64,000 nt of DNA from Streptomyces sp. V4I2 (lineage in GTDB: Bacteria > Actinomycetota > Actinomycetes > Streptomycetales > Streptomycetaceae), in assembly GCF_030817655.1 (NCBI RefSeq), contig NZ_JAUSZM010000003.1:1-64000 (forward strand), read 5' to 3'. Both the position numbers and the translations under genes were made by a program. This document shows, one piece after another, positions 54,095 through 62,930 of the stretch. Under the pieces are notes generated by a model. The model was not told the origin of the DNA and did no database searches. It saw nothing but the letters and a program-made list of their open reading frames with translations. Position 1 is the first letter of the stretch. The number at the start of each line of letters is the position of its first letter.

Positions 54095-54364
54095 GTGCAC
54101 GAACCCGTTCTGACAGGCGTGGACCCGATCCAGGAAACGCATGTGTCCGAACCCGGCCTGCTCGTCATCGATGTGGCCGCCCGGGACGATGAGACCGTGT
54201 TCGCCTTCCGGGACGTCATCGCACAGATGTGGGCGACATCGACCGACGACCGCACGACTCGGGACCCGGGCCGGCCCGGCGTACGGCTCCGCGTGTATGC
54301 CGATCTCCGGCAGGCTCTCCCCCGGCCCGACACGGCCGAAGGTGAGTCCCTCGGCACGCCGTGA
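54095..54364 (+). CDS. DUF6207-like small protein, second copy
   Basis: An 89-residue paralogue of 51872-52120 (VDPIQETHVSEPGLLVIDVA, WATSTDDRTTRDPGRPGVRL, YADLRQAL) with the same conserved leader. It starts at GTG 54095. The two intact copies differ mainly at the C-terminal tail. Unknown function, probably cytosolic. Confidence 0.78.
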   Translation: MHEPVLTGVDPIQETHVSEPGLLVIDVAARDDETVFAFRDVIAQMWATSTDDRTTRDPGRPGVRLRVYADLRQALPRPDTAEGESLGTP

Positions 54365-54497
54365 GGCCTGGGTCCGGATGCCGGAGTGCGCTGCCGCTCA
54401 TAGCCTGGACTGTAGGATCTCGCTGCTCGCGGCAGGCTGCGGCTTCTTGACCTGCTGATTCTGTGGCTGTCTCACCGCTTGTCTGAGGGTTTCTGTC

Positions 54498-54992
54498 TCA
54501 CCGTCGTTTCACTTCTTCTGACGGTCCGCTGGGCCCGCCGTGCCCCGGATCGATAGTCATCAGTGGAAGCTTCCTACCGGGGATGGAGCCGGAAGGCACC
54601 GTTCCGAGGCGCGTGGCCCCCATGGCCCGGTAGAACGGTTCAGCGTAGGGATCAGCCCCGATCTCCAACCGCGTGAATCCCTGAGCTCGCGCGACGGCGA
54701 GTGCGTGCTCAAAGAGGAGACGTCCGACGCCGCCGCCGATAGCCGGCGGATCCACGAACAGCATGCCCAGCTCCCCGTCTGGCGGGTCGCCCTGGACGGT
54801 GACGAACCCGATGACCTGCCCCTGATGTTCCGCCACCGCGGTTCGCCGCTGTTCGACTTCTTCTGGCTGAAGAGTCAGCTCTTCTCGGCATCTGGCGAGA
54901 AAGTCCTCGTCATATCCCCAGTGGCCTTTCGAACGAAGAGCCAGCTCACTAAGAGCGGTTGCTTCCTCCGGACGGGCCGCCCTGATCCGCAT
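54498..54992 (-). CDS. GNAT-family N-acetyltransferase
   Basis: A 164-residue acetyltransferase. The acetyl-CoA-binding motif A is PPAIGGGVGRLLFEHALAVA. Strand beta4 is GELGMLFVDP and motif B is LEIGADPYAEPFYRAMGATR. I chose MRIRAARPEEATAL at 54992, with GAGGGG upstream, over the longer reading from 55043. The substrate is unknown. It stands alone. Confidence 0.9.
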   Translation of the reverse strand: MRIRAARPEEATALSELALRSKGHWGYDEDFLARCREELTLQPEEVEQRRTAVAEHQGQVIGFVTVQGDPPDGELGMLFVDPPAIGGGVGRLLFEHALAVARAQGFTRLEIGADPYAEPFYRAMGATRLGTVPSGSIPGRKLPLMTIDPGHGGPSGPSEEVKRR

Positions 54993-55255
54993 CGAACGCC
55001 ACCCCTCGTTGGTGATCACCTGACCTTGAGAATCCTCACCCACCCCGACAACACCGTCTACCGGGTTCAGAAGTGGGTCCTGAAGATCTTGCAGGCCGCG
55101 TCGGCCACTTGCCTGCCGAGGGGGGCAGCTGCATAGGCCGACCGTGTCCAGCGCGGGCGATGGACGACCGGTTGGTGCTGAAGGTGCGCATCACCTTCTG
55201 GGGGCCGGCGGCACGTGGTGTGGTTCCTTCCGTGCCGCGCAGCGCCCTCGTGATG

Positions 55256-55888
55256 TCAGGCGGCGCGCTTTACGTGGCGGACCAGCCACATCAGCAGGGC
55301 GTCCAGGTCGGCGGCGGCCGAGAGGACCCGGTCGACCGCTTCGGGGGTGTGCAGCCACTCCTCGCAGCCGAGGGGACGGGCGGCGATCAGCGAACGGTGG
55401 CACAGCAGTTCCGTACGGGGGTGGTCCGTCGGATAGCCGCGCGGGGGGCGTTTCATCACGTCCCCGGAGATGTCGTAGCCCTTCTTCCGCACGTCCTCGA
55501 CGATGGCGGACAGTTCGCGGCCGCTCCCCTCGGAGGCCACGGCTTTGCGGAACATGTCCACCTGGCCGGGATCGGGGTACCACCAGGCGCCCTGGATCCG
55601 CAGGCCGTCCAGGTCGAACCGGAGACCGATCTCGATCTTGCGGCCGAGCCGGATCACGGCGCCCTGGTGCTGCCACCACCAGGAGTCGGTGCGGTAGTGC
55701 CAGACGGAGAAGTCCTCGTACCGTGGGTCGGTGTCCGCGACCTCGTTGAGCAGGGCGATCATCGGTTGCCGGACCATGCGTTCGCGGTCCGCGCGGTAGC
55801 GCTCGCGGGTCGCGTGGGTCGGTTCGCCCTGGAGCTGCCACAACACGTCCATGGCCTGCTCCGGCCAGCCGGTGAACTGTCCGCGCAT
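55256..55888 (-). CDS. DUF2461-family protein
   Basis: A 210-residue protein from ATG 55888. It matches DUF2461 (TIGR02453), a family of unknown function: FTGWPEQAMDVLWQLQ at the start, WWWQHQGAVIRLGRKIEIGL-type strands, then GAWWYPDPGQVDMFRKAV and ELLCHRSLIAARPLG. The open frame continues upstream to 56125 (ALSVFLDELAHRARHIELAG), which may be the tail of another gene fused by decay. The normal family length supports 55888. Confidence 0.75.
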   Translation of the reverse strand: MRGQFTGWPEQAMDVLWQLQGEPTHATRERYRADRERMVRQPMIALLNEVADTDPRYEDFSVWHYRTDSWWWQHQGAVIRLGRKIEIGLRFDLDGLRIQGAWWYPDPGQVDMFRKAVASEGSGRELSAIVEDVRKKGYDISGDVMKRPPRGYPTDHPRTELLCHRSLIAARPLGCEEWLHTPEAVDRVLSAAADLDALLMWLVRHVKRAA

Positions 55889-56085
55889 GCGCGGAGGATA
55901 GCTCACCCATGATCCGCGCGCGGAGAGTGAGACGGGCAGGGAGACGTAGCCCCAGACATGGTGGGAGGTGTTGCGGCGGGGCTCGCCGGCCAGCTCGATG
56001 TGCCGTGCGCGGTGGGCGAGTTCGTCGAGGAACACGGAGAGCGCAGTCGATATGAAGCGGGTGGTGAGATTGTGCAGCCGGACGT

Positions 56086-56111
56086 GAGATCCCACACTGG
56101 TGTGGGATCTC
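56086..56111. terminator. Perfect 12-bp stem-loop
   Basis: GAGATCCCACAC and its exact complement are separated by TG. It lies in the gap between DUF2461 and the NB-ARC gene, both on the minus strand, so it could end the NB-ARC transcript (stop at 56514) or control DUF2461. From 56126 to 56513 there is no gene that I can support. Confidence 0.6.
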
Positions 56112-56513
56112 AGAACGCTCGTCACATGCCGACGCTGTGGCCTGCCACTCTCTGTTCCTTCTCACGCCGATGGCTATGGTGCCGTCTCAGGAGCGTGGCC
56201 ATTTCCTGTGTCTGCTAACGATCATCCATGGGGCTGTGTGGACGTCTGACTGCTCATGTTCATAGCCATCCATGCCGCGCGCAACAGACTGGCGGCCTCA
56301 ACCGACTTGTTTGGGCGTCCCTCCTCTCCCCGGCTCTCGTCGAGGTCACAGGGTCCGCTCGCCGTCCGAAGGCACAGCCCTGATCCGTGTCCTGCACGGT
56401 GTGGCGCAGAGTCGGCCGTCCAATGAGCATTCCGCGCTGGTTTTCAACTGAGCAGGCAGCCACTCCGCCTGGTCCTGTCACAGTCTGCGCTCGTTGGGCG
56501 CAACTGCCCCGTG

Positions 56514-57650
56514 TCACAGTGCTCTGCCTTCGCGGTGGTGGTCGTTGAGGTCGCGGTGGATGGTGGCGGCCTGGGTGTGGGCGTTGATGGCCTCTTCGAA
56601 CCGCCGTACCTCTCGCAGGGCGAGGCCGAGGTTGTTCAACGCCATGCCCTCGCCGTGGTGGTCGTTGAGGTCGTGGTAGATGGTGGCGGCCTGGGTGTGG
56701 GCGTTGATGGCCTCTTCGAACCGCCGCACCCGGTGCAGGGCGTTGCCGAGGGTGCTCAACGCCCTGCCCTCGCCGTGGTGGTCGTTGAGGTCGCGGTAGA
56801 TGGCCAGGGCCTGGGTGTGGGCGTCGATGGCCTCTTCGAACCGCCGTACCTCCCGCAGGGCGATGCCGAGGTCGCTCAACGCCCTGCCCTCGCCGTAGCG
56901 GTCGTTGAGGTCGCGGTAGATGGCCAGGCCCTGGGTGAGGGTGTTGATGGCCTCTTCGAACCGCCGTACCCCCGTCAGGGCGCCACCGAGATTGTTCAAC
57001 GCCACGCCCTCGCCGTAGCGGTCGCCGAGGTCGTGGTGGATGGTGGCGGCCTGGGTGAGGGTGTTGATGGCCTCTTCGAACCGCCGCGCCTCCCGCAGGG
57101 CGCTGCCGAGGTTGCTCAACGCCACGCCCTCGCCGTGGTGGTCGCCGTGGTCGCGGTAGATGGCCAGGGCCTGAGTGTGGGCGTCGATGGCCTCTTCGAA
57201 CCGTCGCACCTCCTGCAGGGCGCTGCCGAGGTTGTTCAGCGCTCCGCCCTCGCCGTAGCGGTCGCCGAGGTCGTGGTGGATGGTGGCGGCCTGGGTGAGG
57301 GTGTTGATAGCCTCCTCGAACCGCCGCACCCCCCGCAGGACAAGGCCGAGGTTGTTCAGCGCTCCGCCCTCTTTGTGGTGGTCGCCGAGGTCGTGGTGGA
57401 TGGTGGCGGCCTGAGTGAGGGCGTCGATGGCCTCCTCGAACCGCCGCACCCCCGCCAGGGCACCACCGAGGTTGCTCAACGCCACGCCCTCGCGGTGGTG
57501 GTCGCCGTGGTCGCGGTAGATGGCCAGGGCCTGGGTGTGGGCGTCGATGGCCTCTCCGAACCGCCGCATCTTCCGCAGGGCGAGGCCGAGGTTGTTCAAC
57601 GCCATGGCTTCGCCGTGCCGGTCGCCTAGGTCGCGGTAGATGGCCCGGCT
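56514..57650 (-). repeat. Nine 120-bp tandem repeats encoding TPR units
   Basis: Units of 120 bp repeat in register with blocks such as GATGGCCTCTTCGAACCGCC. Two or three sub-types (ALAIYRD and AATIHHD) alternate. The array reaches to the stop codon, so copy-number change by recombination would alter only the sensor end. Confidence 0.9.
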
Positions 57651-59108
57651 GGTGGTGGTGACGGTGATCCAGTCGCCGAAGAGGCGGCGGTAGTCGAGGA
57701 ATTGAGCGAGAGCGAAGGCGAGGGCGGTGCTGGTATGGGGGTGGTCGTGGGGTGGGGTGGCGGTAGCCGTGGCGATGAGGTTGGGGCGTTCGTCGTCGAG
57801 CCAGGCCAGGGCGTGGTGGCGGTCGGGGAACCGGGGTGAGGTGGTGCTGGGGAGGGTTTGCAGGTGGGTGTCGGCGGCTTCGGTGGTGCTCTGGTAGTGG
57901 TCGAGCAGGCGGGTGAGGGCGGCGTCGCGGTGGTCTGTGTCGGCGTGGGTGCGGCCCTGCTGGTCGGCGTAGAGGCGGATGAGGTCGTGGAGGCGCCAGC
58001 GTCCCCAGGTGTGTCCGGGTTCGACCAGGTGGGCGCGGGCCAGGTCCTGCAGGAGGTCCTCAGTTCCGTCTGGGTCGGTGTCGGCCAGGCGGGCGGCGGA
58101 TTCGGTGGACACGTCGGGGCCTGGGTTGAGTGACAGCAGGCGGAAGAGGCGGCTGTGGTGGGGACTGAGGCGCTCGTAGGACAGGTCGAAAGCGGACTGC
58201 ACGGCGCGGTCTTCGCGGCGGAGGTGGTCCAGGCGGTTATGTGCTGTTCCCAGTTTCCGGGCCAGGGAGGCCAGTGGGCGGGTGGGGGTGTCGGCGAGCA
58301 GGGCGGCGGCGATTCGCAGGGCCAGGGGCAGGCCCGCGCACAGCTGGGCGATGGTCGCGGCGTCCTCGGGTGCGTCCTGGACGCGGGTGTCGGCGGTGCC
58401 GCGGGCCTGCAGAAGGACCTGGTGGAGGAGTTCCACCGAGGCGTGCGGGTCCAGGGTGTCCAGGTCGTGGAGACGGGCGCCGATGTCGAGGGTGTGGCGG
58501 GAGGTGAGCAGGGTTGCGGTGGTGCCGTCGGTGGGCAGCAGCGGGCGGGCCTGCTCGGCGGCGGAGGCGTTGTCGATGACCATCAGGATGCGCCGGCCCT
58601 GTTCGGCGAAGGCGGCCAGCACGCTGCGGTACAGCCGGGAGCGGTCCTGCAGGCCAGCCGGGATGTGCTCGCCAGGCATGCCCAAAGCGCGCAGCAGGCC
58701 GTCCAGGGCGTGCTCGGGAGACAGGTGACGTTCGGGGTCGTAGCCGAACATGTCGACGAACAGCACCCCGCCGGGGAACCACCCCGGCTTCTTCAGCGCC
58801 CGGACGGCGCTCTGCACGACGAGCTCGGTCTTGCCGACCCCGGCCAGCCCCACCGCCGCGACCAAAACCGGGCGTTGCTCCGGGCCGCCGGGGGCCAGGG
58901 CCTGAAGCAGGTCGCCCATCGGCTGCTCGCGGCCGGTGAACGTGGGCGAAGCCGGGGGCAGCCCGGACAGGGCAGGGGTGATCTGCGGGGGCAAGTGCAC
59001 GGTGATGTCCCGGCCCTGGACCACCGTGTGGAAGAACACCCCGCCGCTGATCGTGTTGGACCCCGGTCCGCCCGTACCGCTCTTGTCCAGCGCCCCCTGA
59101 TCGGTCAT
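56514..59108 (-). CDS. NB-ARC (STAND/NLR-like) ATPase with RHIM-like motif and TPR array
   Basis: An 864-residue protein. Residues 18-35 are NTISGGVFFHTVVQGRDI, a motif shared with the tail of the small membrane protein encoded 5 bp upstream and resembling RHIM/BASS3 bacterial amyloid signalling motifs (V-Q-G core). The NB-ARC domain has P-loop GLAGVGKT (87-94), Walker B RILMVIDNAS (173-182), ATLLTSRH and CAGLPLALRIAA (GLPL). A winged-helix region with RLHDLIRLYA follows. Residues about 487-864 are nine 40-residue TPR units (VRRFEEAI...). Sensing by the TPRs and signalling through the matched motif to the membrane protein is inference from known NLR/amyloid systems. Confidence 0.88.
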   Translation of the reverse strand: MTDQGALDKSGTGGPGSNTISGGVFFHTVVQGRDITVHLPPQITPALSGLPPASPTFTGREQPMGDLLQALAPGGPEQRPVLVAAVGLAGVGKTELVVQSAVRALKKPGWFPGGVLFVDMFGYDPERHLSPEHALDGLLRALGMPGEHIPAGLQDRSRLYRSVLAAFAEQGRRILMVIDNASAAEQARPLLPTDGTTATLLTSRHTLDIGARLHDLDTLDPHASVELLHQVLLQARGTADTRVQDAPEDAATIAQLCAGLPLALRIAAALLADTPTRPLASLARKLGTAHNRLDHLRREDRAVQSAFDLSYERLSPHHSRLFRLLSLNPGPDVSTESAARLADTDPDGTEDLLQDLARAHLVEPGHTWGRWRLHDLIRLYADQQGRTHADTDHRDAALTRLLDHYQSTTEAADTHLQTLPSTTSPRFPDRHHALAWLDDERPNLIATATATPPHDHPHTSTALAFALAQFLDYRRLFGDWITVTTTSRAIYRDLGDRHGEAMALNNLGLALRKMRRFGEAIDAHTQALAIYRDHGDHHREGVALSNLGGALAGVRRFEEAIDALTQAATIHHDLGDHHKEGGALNNLGLVLRGVRRFEEAINTLTQAATIHHDLGDRYGEGGALNNLGSALQEVRRFEEAIDAHTQALAIYRDHGDHHGEGVALSNLGSALREARRFEEAINTLTQAATIHHDLGDRYGEGVALNNLGGALTGVRRFEEAINTLTQGLAIYRDLNDRYGEGRALSDLGIALREVRRFEEAIDAHTQALAIYRDLNDHHGEGRALSTLGNALHRVRRFEEAINAHTQAATIYHDLNDHHGEGMALNNLGLALREVRRFEEAINAHTQAATIHRDLNDHHREGRAL

Positions 59109-59113
59109 CTCCG

Positions 59114-59506
59114 TCAGCCTCCCGGCCGCGTGCCGGGGCCGGGCTCCGCCGGTGGAGAAGACGGAGGGTGGGGCTGAGTGGTGAAGGTGGTGTTGGAGAA
59201 GTCTCTGCCCTGTAGTGCCGGCCCGTGGAAAGTGCCGCCGCTGATCGTGTTCGCCACATCCCCGTCACCGGCCTGGTGCACCACCGAATCCGCGCTCGCC
59301 TCCGGCGCTGCCGGACTCTGCGGGCGGGGGTGCTGCAGTGCGTACACCGACACGGCCAGCGCGGCCAGGCCCACGATCGTGCCCGCGATGCCCGCCACCT
59401 GACCCGCCGTATCCAGGTCCGCCACCACCACCAGCACGATCAACCCGGCAGCCAGCAGCCCGCCGACCACCAGCCCCGCCCAGGCCCACACCCGCTGTCG
59501 CCTCAT
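59114..59506 (-). CDS. Small two-helix membrane protein with RHIM/BASS3-like C-terminal motif; putative NLR-linked effector
   Basis: A 130-residue protein. Hydrophobic helices lie at about residues 8-29 and 38-57; the second contains AGQVAGIAGTIVGLAALAVS and is followed by QHPRP, very like the protein at 183-518. The tail has NTISGGTFHGPALQGRDF (86-103), matching residues 18-35 of the NB-ARC protein that starts 5 bp downstream. GGGGAGG lies 12 bp before ATG 59506; ATGs at 59518 and 59527 are alternatives. By inference it is the effector that acts on the membrane when nucleated by the activated NLR. Confidence 0.65.
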   Translation of the reverse strand: MRRQRVWAWAGLVVGGLLAAGLIVLVVVADLDTAGQVAGIAGTIVGLAALAVSVYALQHPRPQSPAAPEASADSVVHQAGDGDVANTISGGTFHGPALQGRDFSNTTFTTQPHPPSSPPAEPGPGTRPGG

Positions 59507-59635
59507 ACCAGCCAGCATCCTCCCCATCCAGCGACTTGGACCCGCCCGAGACGCAACCAGCCGTCTTCGTGGTCATGGGCCGGCGCGGAGCCATTGGTCG
59601 AGTTGCGCAGTCCGCCCCGCGCCTGGAGTGAGTGC

Positions 59636-61815
59636 TCAGTTCCTTCTCGGCTGGCCCGGGTAAGCCCCGGCGGGGCGGAGCCGGGTGCCGGTTCTCAGGA
59701 GGGCGAGACGGACGGTGGCCAGGCTGGTCCCTTCGCGGTCGGCGATGGTCTGTAGGGACAGGTGGTCCTGCTCGTACCAGGTGTGCCACTGGTGGACTCG
59801 GGTGGCGGTGTGCTGGGTTTGCTGGAAGCGGGGCGGGCTCCAGTCGGCGGGGTGCTGGGACAGCAGGTAGATGACGTGTGCGGTGGTGGACTTCAGGGTG
59901 CGGGCGAGCTGGGCGATGGAGAAGTCCCCGACGGGTACTGCCCGGTGTAGCTCGGTGGCGGTGATGCTGTCCGGGTCCGGCCCGGGGAGCACGAGCCGGT
60001 CCAGGACACGGCCGGGCAGCTGCGGCGTCCACTGGAGTGGCTCGTCGACGTGGTGCTCGTCGAGGAGTGTGCGCGCCGTATGGCGCAGGAGTTCGGCTTC
60101 GGCAGGCAGGAGGCGCCAGCGGAAGCGCTGGTAATGCTGGCGTTGAAGGGCGGTGGCGGGTGCGACGTCGGGGTGGGCGAGGCGGGGCGGGGACCCGGTC
60201 AGGGCCTGGAAGATCCAGCGCTGGGCATGCACGGCGTCGGGCCTGAGGTTCGAGCGCAGGCGGCGCTGCAGATCGTCCCAAGCGCGCGGGTCCAGGAAGC
60301 GGCCGCGGGGTGTGAACAGTGCGCGGCGGCGCGCGTAGTCGATCGGGCACCGTGGGCGTCGAGGTGGTCGGCGAGCAGGATCAGGGTGTGCAGGACGTCG
60401 GCGCAGTCGTCGCGGCGGGTGAGGTCGGCCAGCAGGGTGGACAGGTTGTGGTTGCTGACGGTGGTGCCGGTCAGTTGTTTCAGGGCGGCGGTGGGGGTGG
60501 TGCTGCCGGCGAGCAGGCAGGCGACCGTGAGGATTTCGTCCGCGCGTTGGGCCACTGGCCTGCCGTTGGGGTGGCGGGGTGCGAGCCGCAGGTCCCAGGC
60601 GGGCCACAGGGCCGTCGGCATTAGGCGGGCTCGGGTGTCCCGGTGGCCCGGAGGGTGGGTGGAGTGGTCGGTGGTGCGGCGGCGGAGCCGGGTGACCGGC
60701 AGGAGCCGCAGCTCCCGGCTGCACCGCAGGGCCGCCTCCAGTACGGGGGAGACGCTTCCGCCGAGCCCGGACAGTGCGCCCGCGTAGAGGGGCCGGCCGG
60801 TGGCGGCGACCCGGTCGGTGAGCCACTCCACCGCCTGGCCCGCCCTGCGGATGCTGTCGGCGCGCAGGACCGGGAGCACGGCGGTGACGGCCACGGCTGT
60901 CGCGGCCGCGTCGGCGGGGGCGTAGTAGCTGTGCACGTCGAGGCGCTGGCTGTCCGGTCCTCTCTGCGACCTGGCGGGCAGCGGGTTGGCGCGGTAGCGC
61001 TCCATGCGCTCCAGGACGTCCGCCGGGGCTGCCGTACGCAGGTCGTCGGCGGTTGCGTGGTTGAGGATCAGCGTGGCCAGGCACTTGGCGTCCTGCAGCA
61101 CCACCCCCAACGGTGCCCCGGCCGCCCCGTACAGTCGCCAGTGCACGGTGCGGGCCGGGCGGGCGAGCAGGGAGTTGATCAGGCTCTGTGTCTCCTCCAG
61201 CCGGCCGCCGGGTTCGATTGCGGTGACCGGGGCCGCGGTCAGGGGATGGTGGCAGCGGCGGCGTGGCCCGCCGTCCGGGGCCGGGTTCGCGCAGCGTCCT
61301 GGGCGGGGATTTTCGTTGAGGGAGTGGGTGCGGAAGCGGGGGATGCGGCTGCAGGCGGGGCAGCGGTCGGCGAGCAGGACGTGGTGGCGGGTACAGGCGA
61401 AGGACCAGCCCAGGCGCCACGTCAGCGGCCAGCGTCCGTTGCTGTCGGTCAGGCAGGCGGGGCAGAACCGGGAGCCCGTACGTCCCCATAGCGACTGCCG
61501 GTGCACGCGCCGCCGTTCGTGGTCGATCACCACTGCATGGTGGTCGAAGGGCTGCAGCGTCATCGCGGCGAGAACGTCTGGGGGTACGCCGGTGACCTGG
61601 TGGATGGCGGCGAGCTCTTCGGGGGTGACCAGGGTGGTCCAGCGTCGGGTGAAGGCGTTCGGCGGGTCGTGGTCGTTGTACGGGAGATCGAGCGCGTGGA
61701 GCACGTCGCCGAGACGGCAGTGGAGCCGGTGGGCGAGGTATTCCAGCCAGGAGTCCAGGGCCTCGCCTGGGTACGGCGGATACCGGATCGGCAGGGTCCT
61801 CCGCGCGGCCGTCAC
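59636..61815 (-). pseudogene. tniQ: TniQ-family transposition protein, frameshifted
   Basis: From GTG 61815 the reading holds the TniQ N-terminal domain (LPIRYPPYPGEALDSWLEYL), zinc-finger Cys/His (RFCPACLTDSNGRW, CTRHHVLLADRCPACSR) and a long helical region to LADHLDAHG. Near 60352 the frame changes and continues with PIDYARRRALFTPRGRFLDP to a stop at 59636, ending in an HTH-like region (SLQTIADREGTSLATVRLAL). One missing base explains it. TniQ links target choice to the TniB/TnsC ATPase in Tn7/Tn402-like elements. Its GTG overlaps the natural tniB stop. Confidence 0.82.
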
Positions 61816-62930
61816 CCGGCGGCCCGCGTGCCGCGGGGCCGGCTGGTAGCCTTCCTCGATTGCAGGGCGTAGGTGAGTTCCTGGCGGGCCTGTTCGGCGG
61901 CGGCGTCGTTCTTGACCTGGTCGAGGAGGTCGTGGGTGAGGCGTTCGGTGCCGGTGCGCTAGGCGCGCTGGCAGCCGCGGTTGACCAGCGTCATCAGGGA
62001 GCCGATGTGCCCGGTGCTGCGGGCGAAGAGGTAGTCGGACAGGTCGTCGGCGAGCATGCCGGGAAAGCTGTCGGCCAGCACGATGCGCTGTTCCAGGGCC
62101 AGGAGCAGCTGCCGCCAGTGGCGACGGCCCGCTTCGGTGTCGATGGTGAAGGGCGGCATGTCCAGGCGGGTGGTGCGCCGCGCGGTCTGGGCCAGAACTG
62201 TCTCGGCGGGAGTCTCGCCCTCGCTGAACAGGCCCTTGTCCGCGAGTCCCACGCCGACCTTCAGGAGGGTGACGGGGAACTCGTTGGCGATCCACTTGAG
62301 GTGGTTGCTGACCTCGATGCCGCTGGTGCGGCGCCACTTCAGGAAGTGCAGGTCATCCAGGATCAGCAGGCGGACCTCACAGGACAGCACACAGTCCAGA
62401 GCCTGCAGTCCGAGCTGGGCGGCCGTGGAAGTGGCCCGTCCGGGGTGGCCGAAGAACTCCAGCATGGCCCGGTTGAGGTCCTTCATGCCGGTGTTCCCGG
62501 TCAACCCCACGCGGCACACCGGCCACCGCTCATGTCCCCGGTCGGTGAACTCGCCCTGTTCGGCGATCTCCCGGCGGTGGAACTCCCTCGCGAAGGCGAG
62601 GACTGCGGTGGTCTTGCCCAGTCCGGGGAAGGCGTCCACCGCCACCGCCCCCTTGGCCTTGTCGCCGTCCTGCACGTTACTGTCGACGATGTCCCACAAG
62701 TCCTCGTGCAGCGCGGCCAGTTGAGGGGTGCGGATCGGCCCGAGATTGGCGTGCCACCTGCGGCGTTCCCGGTTGTAGGCGCTCCGCTCGGCGGCTGGCA
62801 GGGCCTTCAGCTCCGCGCGGCTCAGCACACGGGGTTGGAGGCGGCGGGGGGTGTGGACGAACGCCCTGAAGTCCTCCTTGCGCGACAGCGCCAGATTCCC
62901 CGGATCCATCCCGGGCGCGGGGGCGTTCAC
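61812..62930 (-). pseudogene. tniB: TniB-like AAA+ transposition ATPase with premature stop
   Basis: From GTG 62930 (overlapping the integrase stop) an AAA+ ATPase is encoded: Walker A DAFPGLGKTTAVLAF, Walker B VRLLILDDLHFLKW, and sensor region ERHLFARSTGHIG-like YLFARSTGHIGSLMTLVNRG. A TAG at 61959 ends the reading after CQRA. The same frame continues RTGTERLTHDLLDQVKNDAA to a TGA at 61812 that overlaps the tniQ GTG, the expected natural end. The stop codon therefore looks like a recent nonsense mutation. The 323-residue product might retain activity because the ATPase core is complete. Confidence 0.82.

Noticed and set aside
56511..57629. Plus-strand repetitive open frame over the second NLR repeats
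   Set aside because: It is the antisense reading of 120-bp TPR repeats (VVVEVAVDGQGLGVGVDGLF) with no start context.
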